Shown here: positions 45,602 to 54,606 of the stretch, one piece after another
Layout of the letters: the number at the start of each line of letters is the position of its first letter
Position numbering within the stretch: the stretch's first letter is position 1
NCBI GenBank assembly: GCA_965242595.1
Contig: OZ251464.1
Location: forward strand, 1,674,001-1,738,000
Direction: 5' to 3'
From: SP197 sp965242595
GTDB lineage: Bacteria > Pseudomonadota > Alphaproteobacteria > SP197
DNA: 64,000 nucleotides
Translations under genes and position numbers: made by a program
Notes under the pieces: generated by a model
The model's database searches: none
Seen by the model: the letters and a program-made list of their open reading frames with translations, nothing else
What the model was told of the DNA's origin: nothing

Positions 45602-47544
45602 ATGGCCCAGCCGGCGCGCAGGCCTTCCAGCACCGCTTCTTCGGCCGTGCGGGGTGCCAGGCAATCGCCGATGCGGGTGACGGCAAGGCCCGCCGCCTCC
45701 AGCGCGCAGCCCAGATCGTCGCGCGCCACATGGCCCTGGGCCAGCACCAGCGTGTCCATGCCGTCGGCGACGACGGCCGCGCCGGTCAGCGTGTCCTGAA
45801 AATAGGCGCTGTCGCCATCGGCGCCGAACAGGCGCACATGGGTGGCGATGTCCACGCCCAGGCGGCGCAGGCGGGCCAGATAATGGTTGCGGACATAAAG
45901 CTGCAGGCTCTCGCCCGCCATCTGACCGTTGGCCATCAGCCGCACATGATGGCCGGCGGCGGCCAGCATCTCGGCCAGGCCCAGGCCGATCCAGTCGCAG
46001 CGCCAGTCGGCGATCACCACCGCCTTGCCGATATCGGCCCCCGCCAGCACCTGCCAGGCATCGACGGCATGAACCTCGTCGGCGCCTTCGAAGGCGGGCA
46101 GATAGGGCCGGGCGCCGGTCGCCAGCACGATGGCGGCGGGCGCGGCGGCGGCGATGGCGGGCGCATCCATGGGCGCGGCCAGGTGCAGCCTGGCGCCCGC
46201 CTGGCGGGCCTCGCGCTCCAGGTTGTGCACGATGCCGCCGAACTCTTCGCGCCCCGGCAGACGGCAGGCCAGCAACGCCTGGCCGCCGCAGGCGGGCGCC
46301 GCCTCGTAAAGGTCCACCTCGTGGCCGCGCCGGGCGGCGATGGCGGCCGCCTTCAGCCCGCCCGGCCCGCCGCCTATCACCATCGCCCGCTTGCGGCGTC
46401 TGGCCCGGCGCAGGGTGGCGAACTGCCTCTCGCGCCCGCTTTCGGGATACTGGATGCAGGAGATCGGCGCCGCCTTGTGGGCGTGGCCGATACAGGCCTG
46501 GTTGCAGGCGATGCAGGCGCGGATGTCGTCGGCCCGCCCGGCCCGCGCCTTGGCCGGCATGGCGGGATCGCAGATCATGGCCCGCGTCATGCCGCACAGA
46601 TCGGCATCGCCCGCCGCCAGAATCGCTTCCGCCAGCTGCGGCTGGCCGATGCGTCCGCTGGCCACGGTGGGCAACCCGCTGGCCTTTCTGACGCGCCTGG
46701 CGAAGGGCGCGATATAGCCCGCCGCCACCCCCATGGGCGGGGCGATATGAACGGAGGCGCCCAGGCTGGACGACATGCCGGCGACGACGCTGATGTAATC
46801 CAGCTGCGGCGCCAGCGCGGCAGAGATACGCGCCACATCGTCGCCGGAAAGGCCCTGGGCCGGGTCCAGCTCGTCGCCGGAGATGCGCATGCCCAGGGTG
46901 GCGGTGCCGATGGCGCGGCGCATCGCCGCCAGCGCCTGCGAGACGAAGCGCAGGCGGTTCTGGAAGCAACCGCCCCAGCGGTCGGCGCGCAGATTGAGGC
47001 GCGGGTTCAGGAACTGGGCGGGCAGATAGCCGTGGCTCGCCACCAGCTCCACCCCGTCCAGGCCCGCTTCCACCAGCAGGCCGGCGGCGCGTCCGAAGGC
47101 CTCCACCACCTCTTCCACCATCGCCTCGGACATGGCGCGGGGCAGGGTGTGGAAGCGCTCGTTGGGCACCGGCGAGGGCGCATGGGCCACCGCCAGCAGA
47201 CCGCCCTCGCCCGTCTGGACCTCGCGCCCGGGGTGGAACAGCTGGCCGAACAGGGCGGCGCCGTGGCGGTGGACGGCCTCGGCCAGGCGGCGATAGCCGG
47301 GGATGCAATCCGGGGTCGTGGCCCGCAGCAGGTTGGCGGAAAAACCGGCGCTGTCGTGAACGGCGGCGATCTCGGCCACGATCAGCCCCACCCCGCCCCT
47401 GGCCCGCGCCTCGTGATAGGCGATCAGCCGCCGGTTGGGCGCGCCGTCGGCGTGGTGGGTGTGGTGGCCGGTGGAAACGATGCGGTTGCGCAGCCATGTC
47501 CGCCCCAGCCGGATTTCGGAGAACAGGCGCGGGAAGGCGGTCAT
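45598..47544 (-). CDS. Fe-S flavoenzyme of the 2,4-dienoyl-CoA reductase/trimethylamine dehydrogenase family
   Basis: 648 residues. The N-terminal FMN barrel (about 1-340) starts LFSEIRLGRTWLRNRIV and has SHGYLPAQFLNPRLN-type residues. The 4Fe-4S ligands are CIACNQACIGH and SCIQYP (C-x2-C-x3-C-x11-C). A C-terminal FAD/NAD domain begins AMVIGGGPGGLKAA. Relatives reduce enoyl-CoA or demethylate amines. The MttB-like neighbour favours an amine or betaine substrate, but this is inference. Overlaps both neighbours. Confidence 0.88.
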   Translation of the reverse strand: MTAFPRLFSEIRLGRTWLRNRIVSTGHHTHHADGAPNRRLIAYHEARARGGVGLIVAEIAAVHDSAGFSANLLRATTPDCIPGYRRLAEAVHRHGAALFGQLFHPGREVQTGEGGLLAVAHAPSPVPNERFHTLPRAMSEAMVEEVVEAFGRAAGLLVEAGLDGVELVASHGYLPAQFLNPRLNLRADRWGGCFQNRLRFVSQALAAMRRAIGTATLGMRISGDELDPAQGLSGDDVARISAALAPQLDYISVVAGMSSSLGASVHIAPPMGVAAGYIAPFARRVRKASGLPTVASGRIGQPQLAEAILAAGDADLCGMTRAMICDPAMPAKARAGRADDIRACIACNQACIGHAHKAAPISCIQYPESGRERQFATLRRARRRKRAMVIGGGPGGLKAAAIAARRGHEVDLYEAAPACGGQALLACRLPGREEFGGIVHNLEREARQAGARLHLAAPMDAPAIAAAAPAAIVLATGARPYLPAFEGADEVHAVDAWQVLAGADIGKAVVIADWRCDWIGLGLAEMLAAAGHHVRLMANGQMAGESLQLYVRNHYLARLRRLGVDIATHVRLFGADGDSAYFQDTLTGAAVVADGMDTLVLAQGHVARDDLGCALEAAGLAVTRIGDCLAPRTAEEAVLEGLRAGWAM

Positions 47545-49076
47545 GGCGCCATCGCCCGGCGCGGCAGACGGATGGGGAAGCGTTCGCGGATGCGCCCATC
47601 CCGCGCCTCGTCGATATGGCGCGGGAAATGGCTGGCCAGGACGCGCCCGGCCTCTCTGCGGGCGCGGCTGCGGATGTCCTCCGCCCCGCGTTCCTCCCAG
47701 TCGCCGGGCGAAAGGCGGCAGGCCAGGGCGGGATAGAGATAATCGCTGGTCATGTTGGCCAGCGTCTGGGCGTGGCCCAGATAGTGGCCTTCGCCCAGCA
47801 CCACCTCGCGCACCGTGGCCACCGAAAGGCTGTCGTCGTCCACCTCGATGCCGCGCACCGTCCTCATGATGGCGCCCAGCATGTCGTTGTCGATGACATA
47901 GCCCTCCATGGCCGCGCCCAGCAGGCTGGCCTGCATGCCGCAGCTCTGGGTCACCATGGTGCAGCCGGCCTGGGCCGCCAGGGTGACGGTATAGGCCTTC
48001 TCGTAGCCGGCCTGGGCGTCCGGCAGCTTGGCATCGGTGATGCCCGCCATGACGCTGCAGGGGATGCCGTAATGGCGCGCCATCTGGGCGGCGGCGGCGG
48101 CCGCCACCGCCTGTTCGCCGCTGCCGCCGCACATGGCGCCGGTGCGCAGGTCCGAAACGATGGGCTTGGGCCCGGCGACGATCGCCGCCTCCGGATCGAT
48201 CAGATGGCAATAGACCAGGCCCGCCAGCGCCTCGGCCAGGGCCTGGGCCACCGCCCCCGCCAGCCTGGCCGGCGCCGTCGCCCCCGCCTGGCCGGCCGAG
48301 ACCAGCATCACCGGCATGCCCAGCGGCACCGCCTTTTCCAGCACCCACAGCGCCTCTTCGGCAAAGCGCATGGGCGGCACCACATGGCAGGAAAGCAGCA
48401 TGGCGAAGGGGCGGCGGCGATAGGCGCCCTCGCCGCCGGCGACGGCATCCAGCAGCGCCACCACCGGCTCCACATGGTCGGCCAGGGTGATGCTGGTCCC
48501 GACATGCTTGGCGGTGCCGGAAAGCGCGGCATAGGCGGTGTTGAGATCGAAGGCCAGCATCTCGTCGATGTCGCGGGCCACCAGCGAGCGATCGAAGAAA
48601 TGGATGTTGGGCAGGCTATCGACCAGGCGGGCCGCATCGTAGAGATCCGCCAGCCTGGCGGGGCGATAGCGGCCGCTGTCCAGGTCCACCACATGGGGCG
48701 ACGCGCCGCCGGAGCCGAAATGGACCCGCCCGTCGGCGATCTCCAGGTCGTGCTGGCGCTGCTGGCCACAGGCGACGAAGGATTTGCGGCAGCGGGCCAG
48801 CACCTCCTCCACCAGCGGGCGCGGAAAGCGCAGGCGGCCGTGGCCGTCCAGCCTGCCGCCGCGTTCTTCCAGGCGCGCCACCATGGGCGGGATGGCCCCG
48901 GCGAAGCCCACCTCCGCCATCAGCGTCATCACCGCTTCGTGGATGCGGTCCACATCCCGGTCGGAAAGCGGGCGATAGCGCCCGCCCATCATGCCCGCCA
49001 TCACCGCCTGGGCAGGCGGCCCGGCGGCCCGCTGGGCGTGGCGGGCGCGGCGTCCGCGCCGGCGTGCCTGTTCCAT
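47541..49076 (-). CDS. MttB-superfamily methyltransferase, non-pyrrolysine type
   Basis: 511 residues without an internal amber codon, so it is not the pyrrolysine-containing trimethylamine enzyme. RYRPLSDRDVDRIHEAVMTL at the start and the barrel core (HVGTSITLADHVEPVVALLD, KPIVSDLRTGAMCGGSGEQA) fit the family. Characterised non-Pyl members such as MtgB act on glycine betaine, others on proline betaine or carnitine, passing the methyl group to a corrinoid protein. No corrinoid protein gene lies within this window. First gene of the operon. Confidence 0.87.
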   Translation of the reverse strand: MEQARRRGRRARHAQRAAGPPAQAVMAGMMGGRYRPLSDRDVDRIHEAVMTLMAEVGFAGAIPPMVARLEERGGRLDGHGRLRFPRPLVEEVLARCRKSFVACGQQRQHDLEIADGRVHFGSGGASPHVVDLDSGRYRPARLADLYDAARLVDSLPNIHFFDRSLVARDIDEMLAFDLNTAYAALSGTAKHVGTSITLADHVEPVVALLDAVAGGEGAYRRRPFAMLLSCHVVPPMRFAEEALWVLEKAVPLGMPVMLVSAGQAGATAPARLAGAVAQALAEALAGLVYCHLIDPEAAIVAGPKPIVSDLRTGAMCGGSGEQAVAAAAAAQMARHYGIPCSVMAGITDAKLPDAQAGYEKAYTVTLAAQAGCTMVTQSCGMQASLLGAAMEGYVIDNDMLGAIMRTVRGIEVDDDSLSVATVREVVLGEGHYLGHAQTLANMTSDYLYPALACRLSPGDWEERGAEDIRSRARREAGRVLASHFPRHIDEARDGRIRERFPIRLPRRAMAP

Positions 49077-49199
49077 CGCGTCCAGCCTCGCGAATCGCTA
49101 CCATGATGCGCCCTGCGCGGCGCAAGCGGTAGCGGTTCCGCCACCGGATGCGGGCACGGGGCGAAAATCGCCCGGCAACCGGCAGATGGAAACCGGCAC

Positions 49200-50222
49200 A
49201 TGCCCCTCGCCCGCCGCCTTGCCGGTTGCATGGCCGCCCTGGCCTGGCTGCCGGTCGCCGCCGGAGCCGCCGCGCAAGAGCGGGCGGAGGGCTTTCTGGC
49301 CGTGGTGCTGGAAAACGACAATTACGCCCCGGCCCGCCAGGATCGCCACTACACCAACGGCGCCTATCTCTCCTACGGCTTCCCCGCGGGCCACCGCTCG
49401 CCATGGCTGGACTGGCTGGGCGATCTGATGCCGCTGGCAGAGAGGGCGGGCGGGCGCGAATACGATATCGCCCTGGGCCAGCACATCTACACGCCGGAGG
49501 CCTTCGCCTCGCCCCGGCCCATCGCCGACGACAGGCCCTTCGCCGCCTGGCTCTATGGCCAGTTCGCCGCCACCGCCCACGCCCCCGGCAGGGAAGAAAG
49601 GCTTGCCATCGCCCTGGGCGTGGTCGGCCCGCTGGCGGCGGGGGAACAGGCCCAGCGCCTGATCCACGCCATCGGCGGCGACAACAGGCCGCAGGGCTGG
49701 AGCCATCAGCTGAAGAACGAACCCGCTTTTTCCCTCCATTATCGCCACAGCCGCTTCATCCCCCTCGCCCCGCGCGGCACATCGGGATGGGCGCTGGATG
49801 CGGTTTCGCGTTTCGGCCTCACCCTGGGCAATGTCGTCACCGATGCGGGCGCGGGCGCCGCTATGCGCCTGGGCTCGGCGCTGTTCCAGCGCGACCTGCC
49901 CCTGCGGCTGCAACCGGGCCTTGGCGGCAGCTCGGCGCGCTTCGATGCCCGCGCCGGGCGCTTCGACTGGTTCCTGTTCGCCGATGTTCAGGGCCGGGCC
50001 GTCGCCCGCAATCTGCTGCTGGACGGCAACAGCTTCACGGCCAGCCTTTCCGTCAGGCGCAAGCCGGTGCTGTGGGAGGCCGGGGCCGGCCTCGGCCTGA
50101 TCTTCGGCCAGCTTCCCAGCCCGGTCATGGCGAGCTTCAGCCTGGTGTGGCGGAGCCGGGAGTTCGAAGGCCAGCGGGGCGGCGACCGGTTCGGATCGGC
50201 CCAGCTCGTCATGCGGCTGTGA
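49200..50222 (+). CDS. LpxR-family lipid A 3'-O-deacylase-like outer-membrane protein
   Basis: 340 residues with a signal peptide ending AGAAAQ. VVLENDNYAPARQDRHYTNG is the family hallmark with the catalytic Asn/Asp region, and GWSHQLKNEPAF follows; the rest is a beta-barrel ending in LVMRL. LpxR removes the 3' acyloxyacyl chain from lipid A and so alters how the surface is seen by hosts or predators. Its stop overlaps the start of the cupin gene. Confidence 0.85.
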   Translation: MPLARRLAGCMAALAWLPVAAGAAAQERAEGFLAVVLENDNYAPARQDRHYTNGAYLSYGFPAGHRSPWLDWLGDLMPLAERAGGREYDIALGQHIYTPEAFASPRPIADDRPFAAWLYGQFAATAHAPGREERLAIALGVVGPLAAGEQAQRLIHAIGGDNRPQGWSHQLKNEPAFSLHYRHSRFIPLAPRGTSGWALDAVSRFGLTLGNVVTDAGAGAAMRLGSALFQRDLPLRLQPGLGGSSARFDARAGRFDWFLFADVQGRAVARNLLLDGNSFTASLSVRRKPVLWEAGAGLGLIFGQLPSPVMASFSLVWRSREFEGQRGGDRFGSAQLVMRL

Positions 50223-50902
50223 TGGCGGGCACCGGCTTCGAGGAGCGGTTCGAGGCCCTGCGCGGCGAGATGCTGCGCTTCCTGGCCGGGCGCCAGCGCG
50301 CCTTCCCCCAGCTGGCCGCGCCCATCGACCGGGCCGGGCAGGCCATCGCCGCGGCGCGCCTGGCCGCGGCGCCGCCCCAGCCGCGCCGCCTGCCGGGCTG
50401 CCGCCATCTTCCCGCCGCCCTGGAGATGGCCGCCGGTGGGCCGATGGCCCCCCTGGCGGCAGCCTTCGCAGCCCTGGAAGGAGAGCTGCGCTGGCTTCGC
50501 AGCGAGCATTACCGCGCCAGCCTGGGCGACGGCTACATGGCCAATTACGGCTATGCCAACATCATAGGCTTCGACGCGCCGGCCCCGCACGAGCGGGTGG
50601 TGGCCAGCTTTTTCGTGATCGGGCCGGGGCGCCACTATCCCCGCCACCGCCACCAGGCCGAGGAGATCTATTTCCCCTTCGGCGGCGATACCCTGTGGGG
50701 CCAGGGCGACGAGGCGCCTCGTCCGCGTCCGCCGGGCGAGGCCATCCACAATCCTCCCTGGCTGCCCCACGAGATGATCGCCCGCGCCACGCCGTTGTTC
50801 ACCTTCTGCTTCTGGCTTTCGTCCGGCCCCATCGCGCTGGCGCAGCTGCTGGATCGGGACACCGGCGCGGCGGGCCTGCCGCCGCCGCCCGCCATGGGCT
50901 AG
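50222..50902 (+). CDS. Cupin of the DMSP-lyase (DddQ/DddL-like) family
   Basis: 226 residues. A helical N-terminal half is followed by a cupin with YPRHRHQAEEIYFPFGG and, later, NPPWLPHEM. These supply the two histidines, glutamate, tyrosine and last histidine that hold the metal and act in catalysis in DddQ-type enzymes. Such enzymes cleave dimethylsulfoniopropionate to dimethyl sulfide and acrylate; homologues outside the confirmed clades often do something else. Coupled to the lpxR-like gene; the prpE gene at 52.6 kb could process propionate-type products, though that link is speculative. Confidence 0.75.
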   Translation: MAGTGFEERFEALRGEMLRFLAGRQRAFPQLAAPIDRAGQAIAAARLAAAPPQPRRLPGCRHLPAALEMAAGGPMAPLAAAFAALEGELRWLRSEHYRASLGDGYMANYGYANIIGFDAPAPHERVVASFFVIGPGRHYPRHRHQAEEIYFPFGGDTLWGQGDEAPRPRPPGEAIHNPPWLPHEMIARATPLFTFCFWLSSGPIALAQLLDRDTGAAGLPPPPAMG

Positions 50903-50932
50903 GCTGGGGCCAGCCATCCGGGAGGGCCGGAC

Positions 50933-51751
50933 ATGCGCCATGCAACCTTCGAGACACCCCAGGTCGCGCTCCATTACGTCCAGCAGGGCGCGGGGCCGGA
51001 CATCGTCTGGTGCCCGGGCGGCGACCAGACCGGCGAGGAATGGGCGGAACAGTTCGCCGCCTTTCCCGATTACCGCTGCACCAGCTTCGATCCGCGCGGG
51101 GCCGGGCGCACCGTCGTCCACACGCCGCCGCCCTGGACCATCGCCGATTATGCCGCCGATCTGGCCGCCCTGGTGGGCGCCGTCTGCCGGCCGCCGGTGG
51201 TGGCGGTGGGCCTTTCCATGGGGGCGCTGATCGTCCAGGAAATGGTCCTCTCCCATCCCGCTTTGGTCCACTTGGGCATCGCCATGGGCACATCGGGCTC
51301 CAAAGCCGGCTTCATCCATGAATGGGAGGCGGCCGAGATCCGCTTTCGCGAGGCGGGGGGCAGGCTGCCGCCGGACTTCGCGCTGGCCCATTACGCGCTG
51401 CTGATGTATCCCTCCGAGGTGCTGGGCGACGACGCCCTGTGGCAGAAGGTGAAGCCCATTGTGGCCGCCGCCTATGGCGAGCGCGACGGCGACATGCTGG
51501 CGGCGCAATGGCAGGCCTGCCTGGATTATTCCGCCATGGAACGGCTGCCCCACGCCACCCGCCCGCTCCACGTCATCGCCTTCGAACAGGATATGCAGAC
51601 GCCGCCCGCGCGCGGCAGGCTGGTGGCCGAAGCGGCGGCCGACGGCCATTTCCACCTTTTGCGGGGCATGGGCCATTGCTCGCTGTTCGGCCACCGGCCC
51701 CAGGCCGTCAGCGACAAGATTCGCGAGATCGTCGAGGGCGCGGCGCGGTGA
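50933..51751 (+). CDS. Alpha/beta hydrolase
   Basis: 272 residues with GGGAGGG upstream of ATG 50933. The nucleophile elbow is GLSMGAL, the acid is likely Asp in AFEQDMQTPPARG and the histidine lies in MGHCSLFGH. The oxyanion region reads CPGGDQTGEEW. It resembles esterases or hydrolases of the 3-oxoadipate enol-lactonase type. The substrate cannot be told. Confidence 0.85.
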   Translation: MRHATFETPQVALHYVQQGAGPDIVWCPGGDQTGEEWAEQFAAFPDYRCTSFDPRGAGRTVVHTPPPWTIADYAADLAALVGAVCRPPVVAVGLSMGALIVQEMVLSHPALVHLGIAMGTSGSKAGFIHEWEAAEIRFREAGGRLPPDFALAHYALLMYPSEVLGDDALWQKVKPIVAAAYGERDGDMLAAQWQACLDYSAMERLPHATRPLHVIAFEQDMQTPPARGRLVAEAAADGHFHLLRGMGHCSLFGHRPQAVSDKIREIVEGAAR

Positions 51752-51810
51752 GGCCGGCGGCAGCGAGGAAAGGGCCGCGACCGCCGGGGCGGCCACCGGG
51801 GAGAGGGCAG

Positions 51811-52581
51811 ATGACGAAAACGCTCCATTCCTGCCGTGCGCTGGCGGTGCTGGCGGCGGCGCTGGCGCTGGCGGAGGGCGCGCGCGCCGATGACGGCTGG
51901 CAGGGCGCCTATGGCGGCATGTTCGCAGGCGTCGGGCGGGCGGGCAGCCAGATCGTCGATGTGGACGGTTTCTCGCACTGGGGCCACCCCGGATCGTCGC
52001 TCGATTACGGCGCTTCCGCCCCCATAGGCGGCGTGCTGATCGGCCAGCGCTTCACGCTTGCCGGCCTGGCGTTCCGAATCGAGCTCGACGCCAGCTTCGG
52101 CGATCTGGCGGCCAGCAGCGACCGGCTGGACCCCGAGGCCGGGGACGAAACCGCGGCCGTGGAGGCGCGCTGGCTGGCCACGGCCCGGGCCGGCATCGAA
52201 CGGGCGCTGGGGCCGGCGACCCTGTTCGCCAGCGGCGGGCTGGCGGCGGGGCGCGTCGTCGCCTCCGTCACCGATCTGGACCGGCGCCTCGTCGATGGCC
52301 GCCCTACGCCCTGGCATGTGGACCCGGACGATTCCTTCCGCGACAGCGACACCCGGATCGGCTGGACGCTGGCGCTGGGGGCCGAGGCCGCCATCGCCCA
52401 GGCCTGGACGCTGCGGCTGGAAGGCCTCTATGTGGATTTCGGCACCACCCGCCACATCTCCAACCGTTCCGGCAACAACCGCTGCTGCGGCAGCGGCACG
52501 CCCCGCCGGCCCGTCTTCTATAAGGTCGATAACGAGCTCGCCATCCTGCGCCTGGCGCTGATCCGCAGCTTCGACTGGTAG
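51811..52581 (+). CDS. Outer-membrane beta-barrel protein (porin-family, OmpW/Omp25-like)
   Basis: 256 residues from ATG 51811, preceded by GGGGAGAGGG. The signal peptide ends near GARAD, then WQGAYGGMFAGVG, alternating amphipathic strands and a final phenylalanine-containing strand (LALIRSFDW). The segment NRCCGSGTP has a cysteine pair in a loop. The layout is that of small eight-stranded surface proteins in alphaproteobacteria. Convergent with prpE, 3 bp apart. Confidence 0.72.
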   Translation: MTKTLHSCRALAVLAAALALAEGARADDGWQGAYGGMFAGVGRAGSQIVDVDGFSHWGHPGSSLDYGASAPIGGVLIGQRFTLAGLAFRIELDASFGDLAASSDRLDPEAGDETAAVEARWLATARAGIERALGPATLFASGGLAAGRVVASVTDLDRRLVDGRPTPWHVDPDDSFRDSDTRIGWTLALGAEAAIAQAWTLRLEGLYVDFGTTRHISNRSGNNRCCGSGTPRRPVFYKVDNELAILRLALIRSFDW

Positions 52582-52584
52582 GCG

Positions 52585-54483
52585 CTAGCCGCCGCCATAG
52601 CCCAGCGGCTTCAGCGCCTGGGCGATCTCGTCCATGATGGCCGGGTCGTCGATGGTCGCCGGCGCCGGCACCCGCTCGCCATCGGCGATCTGGCGCATGG
52701 TTTTTCGCAAGATCTTGCCCGAACGGGTCTTGGGCAGGCGTTCCACCACCGCCGCCTGGCGGAAGCTGGCGACGGCGCCGATCTCCGCCCTCACCATGGC
52801 GACCACCTCGGCGACGATTTCGGCCCGGTCGCGCGCCACCCCCGCCTTCAGCACCAGAAGGCCCAGGGGCACCTGGCCCTTGAGCGCGTCCGCCGCCCCG
52901 ATCACGGCGCATTCGGCCACATCCGGATGCTTTGCCAGCACCTCCTCCATGGCGCCGGTGGAAAGGCGGTGGCCGGCGGTGTTGATGAGGTCGTCGGTGC
53001 GGCTCATGATGTAGATATAGCCGTCTTCGTCATACATGCCGGCATCGCCGGTCCGGTAATAGCCGGGGAAGTCTTCCAGATAGCTCGCGACATAGCCGGC
53101 ATCGTCGTTCCACAGGGTGGCAAGGCCGCTGGGCGGCAGCGGCAGGCGCGCGCATACGGCGCCGATCCTGCCCGCCGGCAGCGGCTTGCCGTCGTCGCCC
53201 AGAATGTCGATGCGATAGCCGGGCACGGGCTTGGTGGGCGAACCCGGCTTGACCGGCAGCCGGCCCAGGCCGATGCAATTGGCCGCCATGGCCCAGCCGG
53301 TTTCGGTCTGCCACCAATGGTCGATCACCGGGCGGTCGAGCAGGCGCTCGGCCCATTGCACGGTGTCGGGATCGGCGCGCTCGCCGGCCAGGAACAGGGT
53401 TTCGAACCCCGCCAGGTCGTAGCGGGCCAGCAAACGGCCCTGGGGGTCTTCCTTCTTGATGGCGCGAAAGGCGGTGGGCGCCGTGAACAGCGCCTTGACG
53501 CCATGTTCGGCGATCGCCCGCCAGAACACGCCGGCATCCGGCGTGCCCACCGGCTTGCCTTCGAACAGCACCGTGGTGTTGCCGTGGAGCAGCGGCGCAT
53601 AGACGATATAGCTGTGCCCCACCACCCAGCCGATATCGCTGGCCGCCCACCAGCAATCGCCGGGATCGATGCCATAGACCGCCTTCATCGACCAATGCAG
53701 CGCCACCGCATGGCCGCCATTGTCGCGCACCACCCCCTTGGGCCGCCCGGTGGTGCCGGAGGTATAGAGGATATAGAGCGGATCGGTGGCGGCCAGCGGC
53801 ACCCAGTCGGCCGGGCTGGCGGCGGCGGCCTCTTCGTGCCAGTCCAGGTCGCGGCCGGGCTTCAGCGCCGCCGCCTGCTGTTCGCGCGCCAGCACGATCA
53901 CCGCCGCCGGCGCGTGGCTGGCGATGCGGAAGGCATCCTCCAGAATGGGCAGATAGGGCACCACGCGCCCGGGCTCGATGCCGCAACTGGCGGTCAGCAC
54001 CAGCCTGGGCGTGGCGTCGTCCAGCCGCTTGGCAACCTCGGCCGCCGCAAAGCCGCCGAACACCACCGAATGAATGGCGCCGATGCGGGCGCAGGCCAGC
54101 ATGGCCACCACCGCCTCCGGCACCGCCGGCATGTAGATCAGCACGCGCTCGCCCTTGTCCACGCCGTGGCGGCGCAGCACGCCGGCGAAGGTGGCCACCT
54201 CGCGCTTCAGCTCGTCATAGCTCAGCACGCGGCTGGCGCCGGTGATGGGGCTGTCCCAGATCAGCGCCCGCTGGCTGCCGCGCCCGGCGTCCACATGGCG
54301 GTCCAGCGCGTTCCAGCATGTGTTGGTCTCGCCCCCCGCGAACCAGCGGTAGAAGGGCGCCCGGTCGTCGTCCAGCACCCGCTGCCAGCGCCGCGTCCAG
54401 GCGATGCCCTCGGCGATCTCGCCCCAATAGCCGGCGGGATCTTCCAGCGCGCGGCGGCAGGCCTCCCGGTATCGCTGCGACAT
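52585..54483 (-). CDS. prpE: Propionyl-CoA synthetase (acetyl-CoA-synthetase family)
   Basis: 632 residues from ATG 54483 with GGGGAGGG upstream. AMP-binding core YILYTSGTTGRPKGVVRDNG, WWQTETGWAM, YYRTGDAGMYDEDGYIYIMS, and the acetylatable lysine site PKTRSGKILRKTM. The N-terminus YWGEIAEGIAW with WFAGGETNTCWNALDRHVDA matches the propionate branch. It activates propionate, and probably acetate, for the methylcitrate or methylmalonyl route. Confidence 0.9.
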   Translation of the reverse strand: MSQRYREACRRALEDPAGYWGEIAEGIAWTRRWQRVLDDDRAPFYRWFAGGETNTCWNALDRHVDAGRGSQRALIWDSPITGASRVLSYDELKREVATFAGVLRRHGVDKGERVLIYMPAVPEAVVAMLACARIGAIHSVVFGGFAAAEVAKRLDDATPRLVLTASCGIEPGRVVPYLPILEDAFRIASHAPAAVIVLAREQQAAALKPGRDLDWHEEAAAASPADWVPLAATDPLYILYTSGTTGRPKGVVRDNGGHAVALHWSMKAVYGIDPGDCWWAASDIGWVVGHSYIVYAPLLHGNTTVLFEGKPVGTPDAGVFWRAIAEHGVKALFTAPTAFRAIKKEDPQGRLLARYDLAGFETLFLAGERADPDTVQWAERLLDRPVIDHWWQTETGWAMAANCIGLGRLPVKPGSPTKPVPGYRIDILGDDGKPLPAGRIGAVCARLPLPPSGLATLWNDDAGYVASYLEDFPGYYRTGDAGMYDEDGYIYIMSRTDDLINTAGHRLSTGAMEEVLAKHPDVAECAVIGAADALKGQVPLGLLVLKAGVARDRAEIVAEVVAMVRAEIGAVASFRQAAVVERLPKTRSGKILRKTMRQIADGERVPAPATIDDPAIMDEIAQALKPLGYGGG

Positions 54484-54606
54484 GATCCCTCCCCCTGCGG
54501 CGCCCGCCATCTCTGCCCTGCCCGCCCTCCGGCGTCAAACCTGCCTTGAACTGGCATCGAATCGGCAGCGAGCCGGCAGCGAAGCGGTGCGCCGCCGGTT
54601 GACGCT

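Noticed and set aside
47541..49076. Pyrrolysine-dependent trimethylamine methyltransferase
   Set aside because: The frame runs full length without an internal TAG, so it belongs to the non-pyrrolysine branch.
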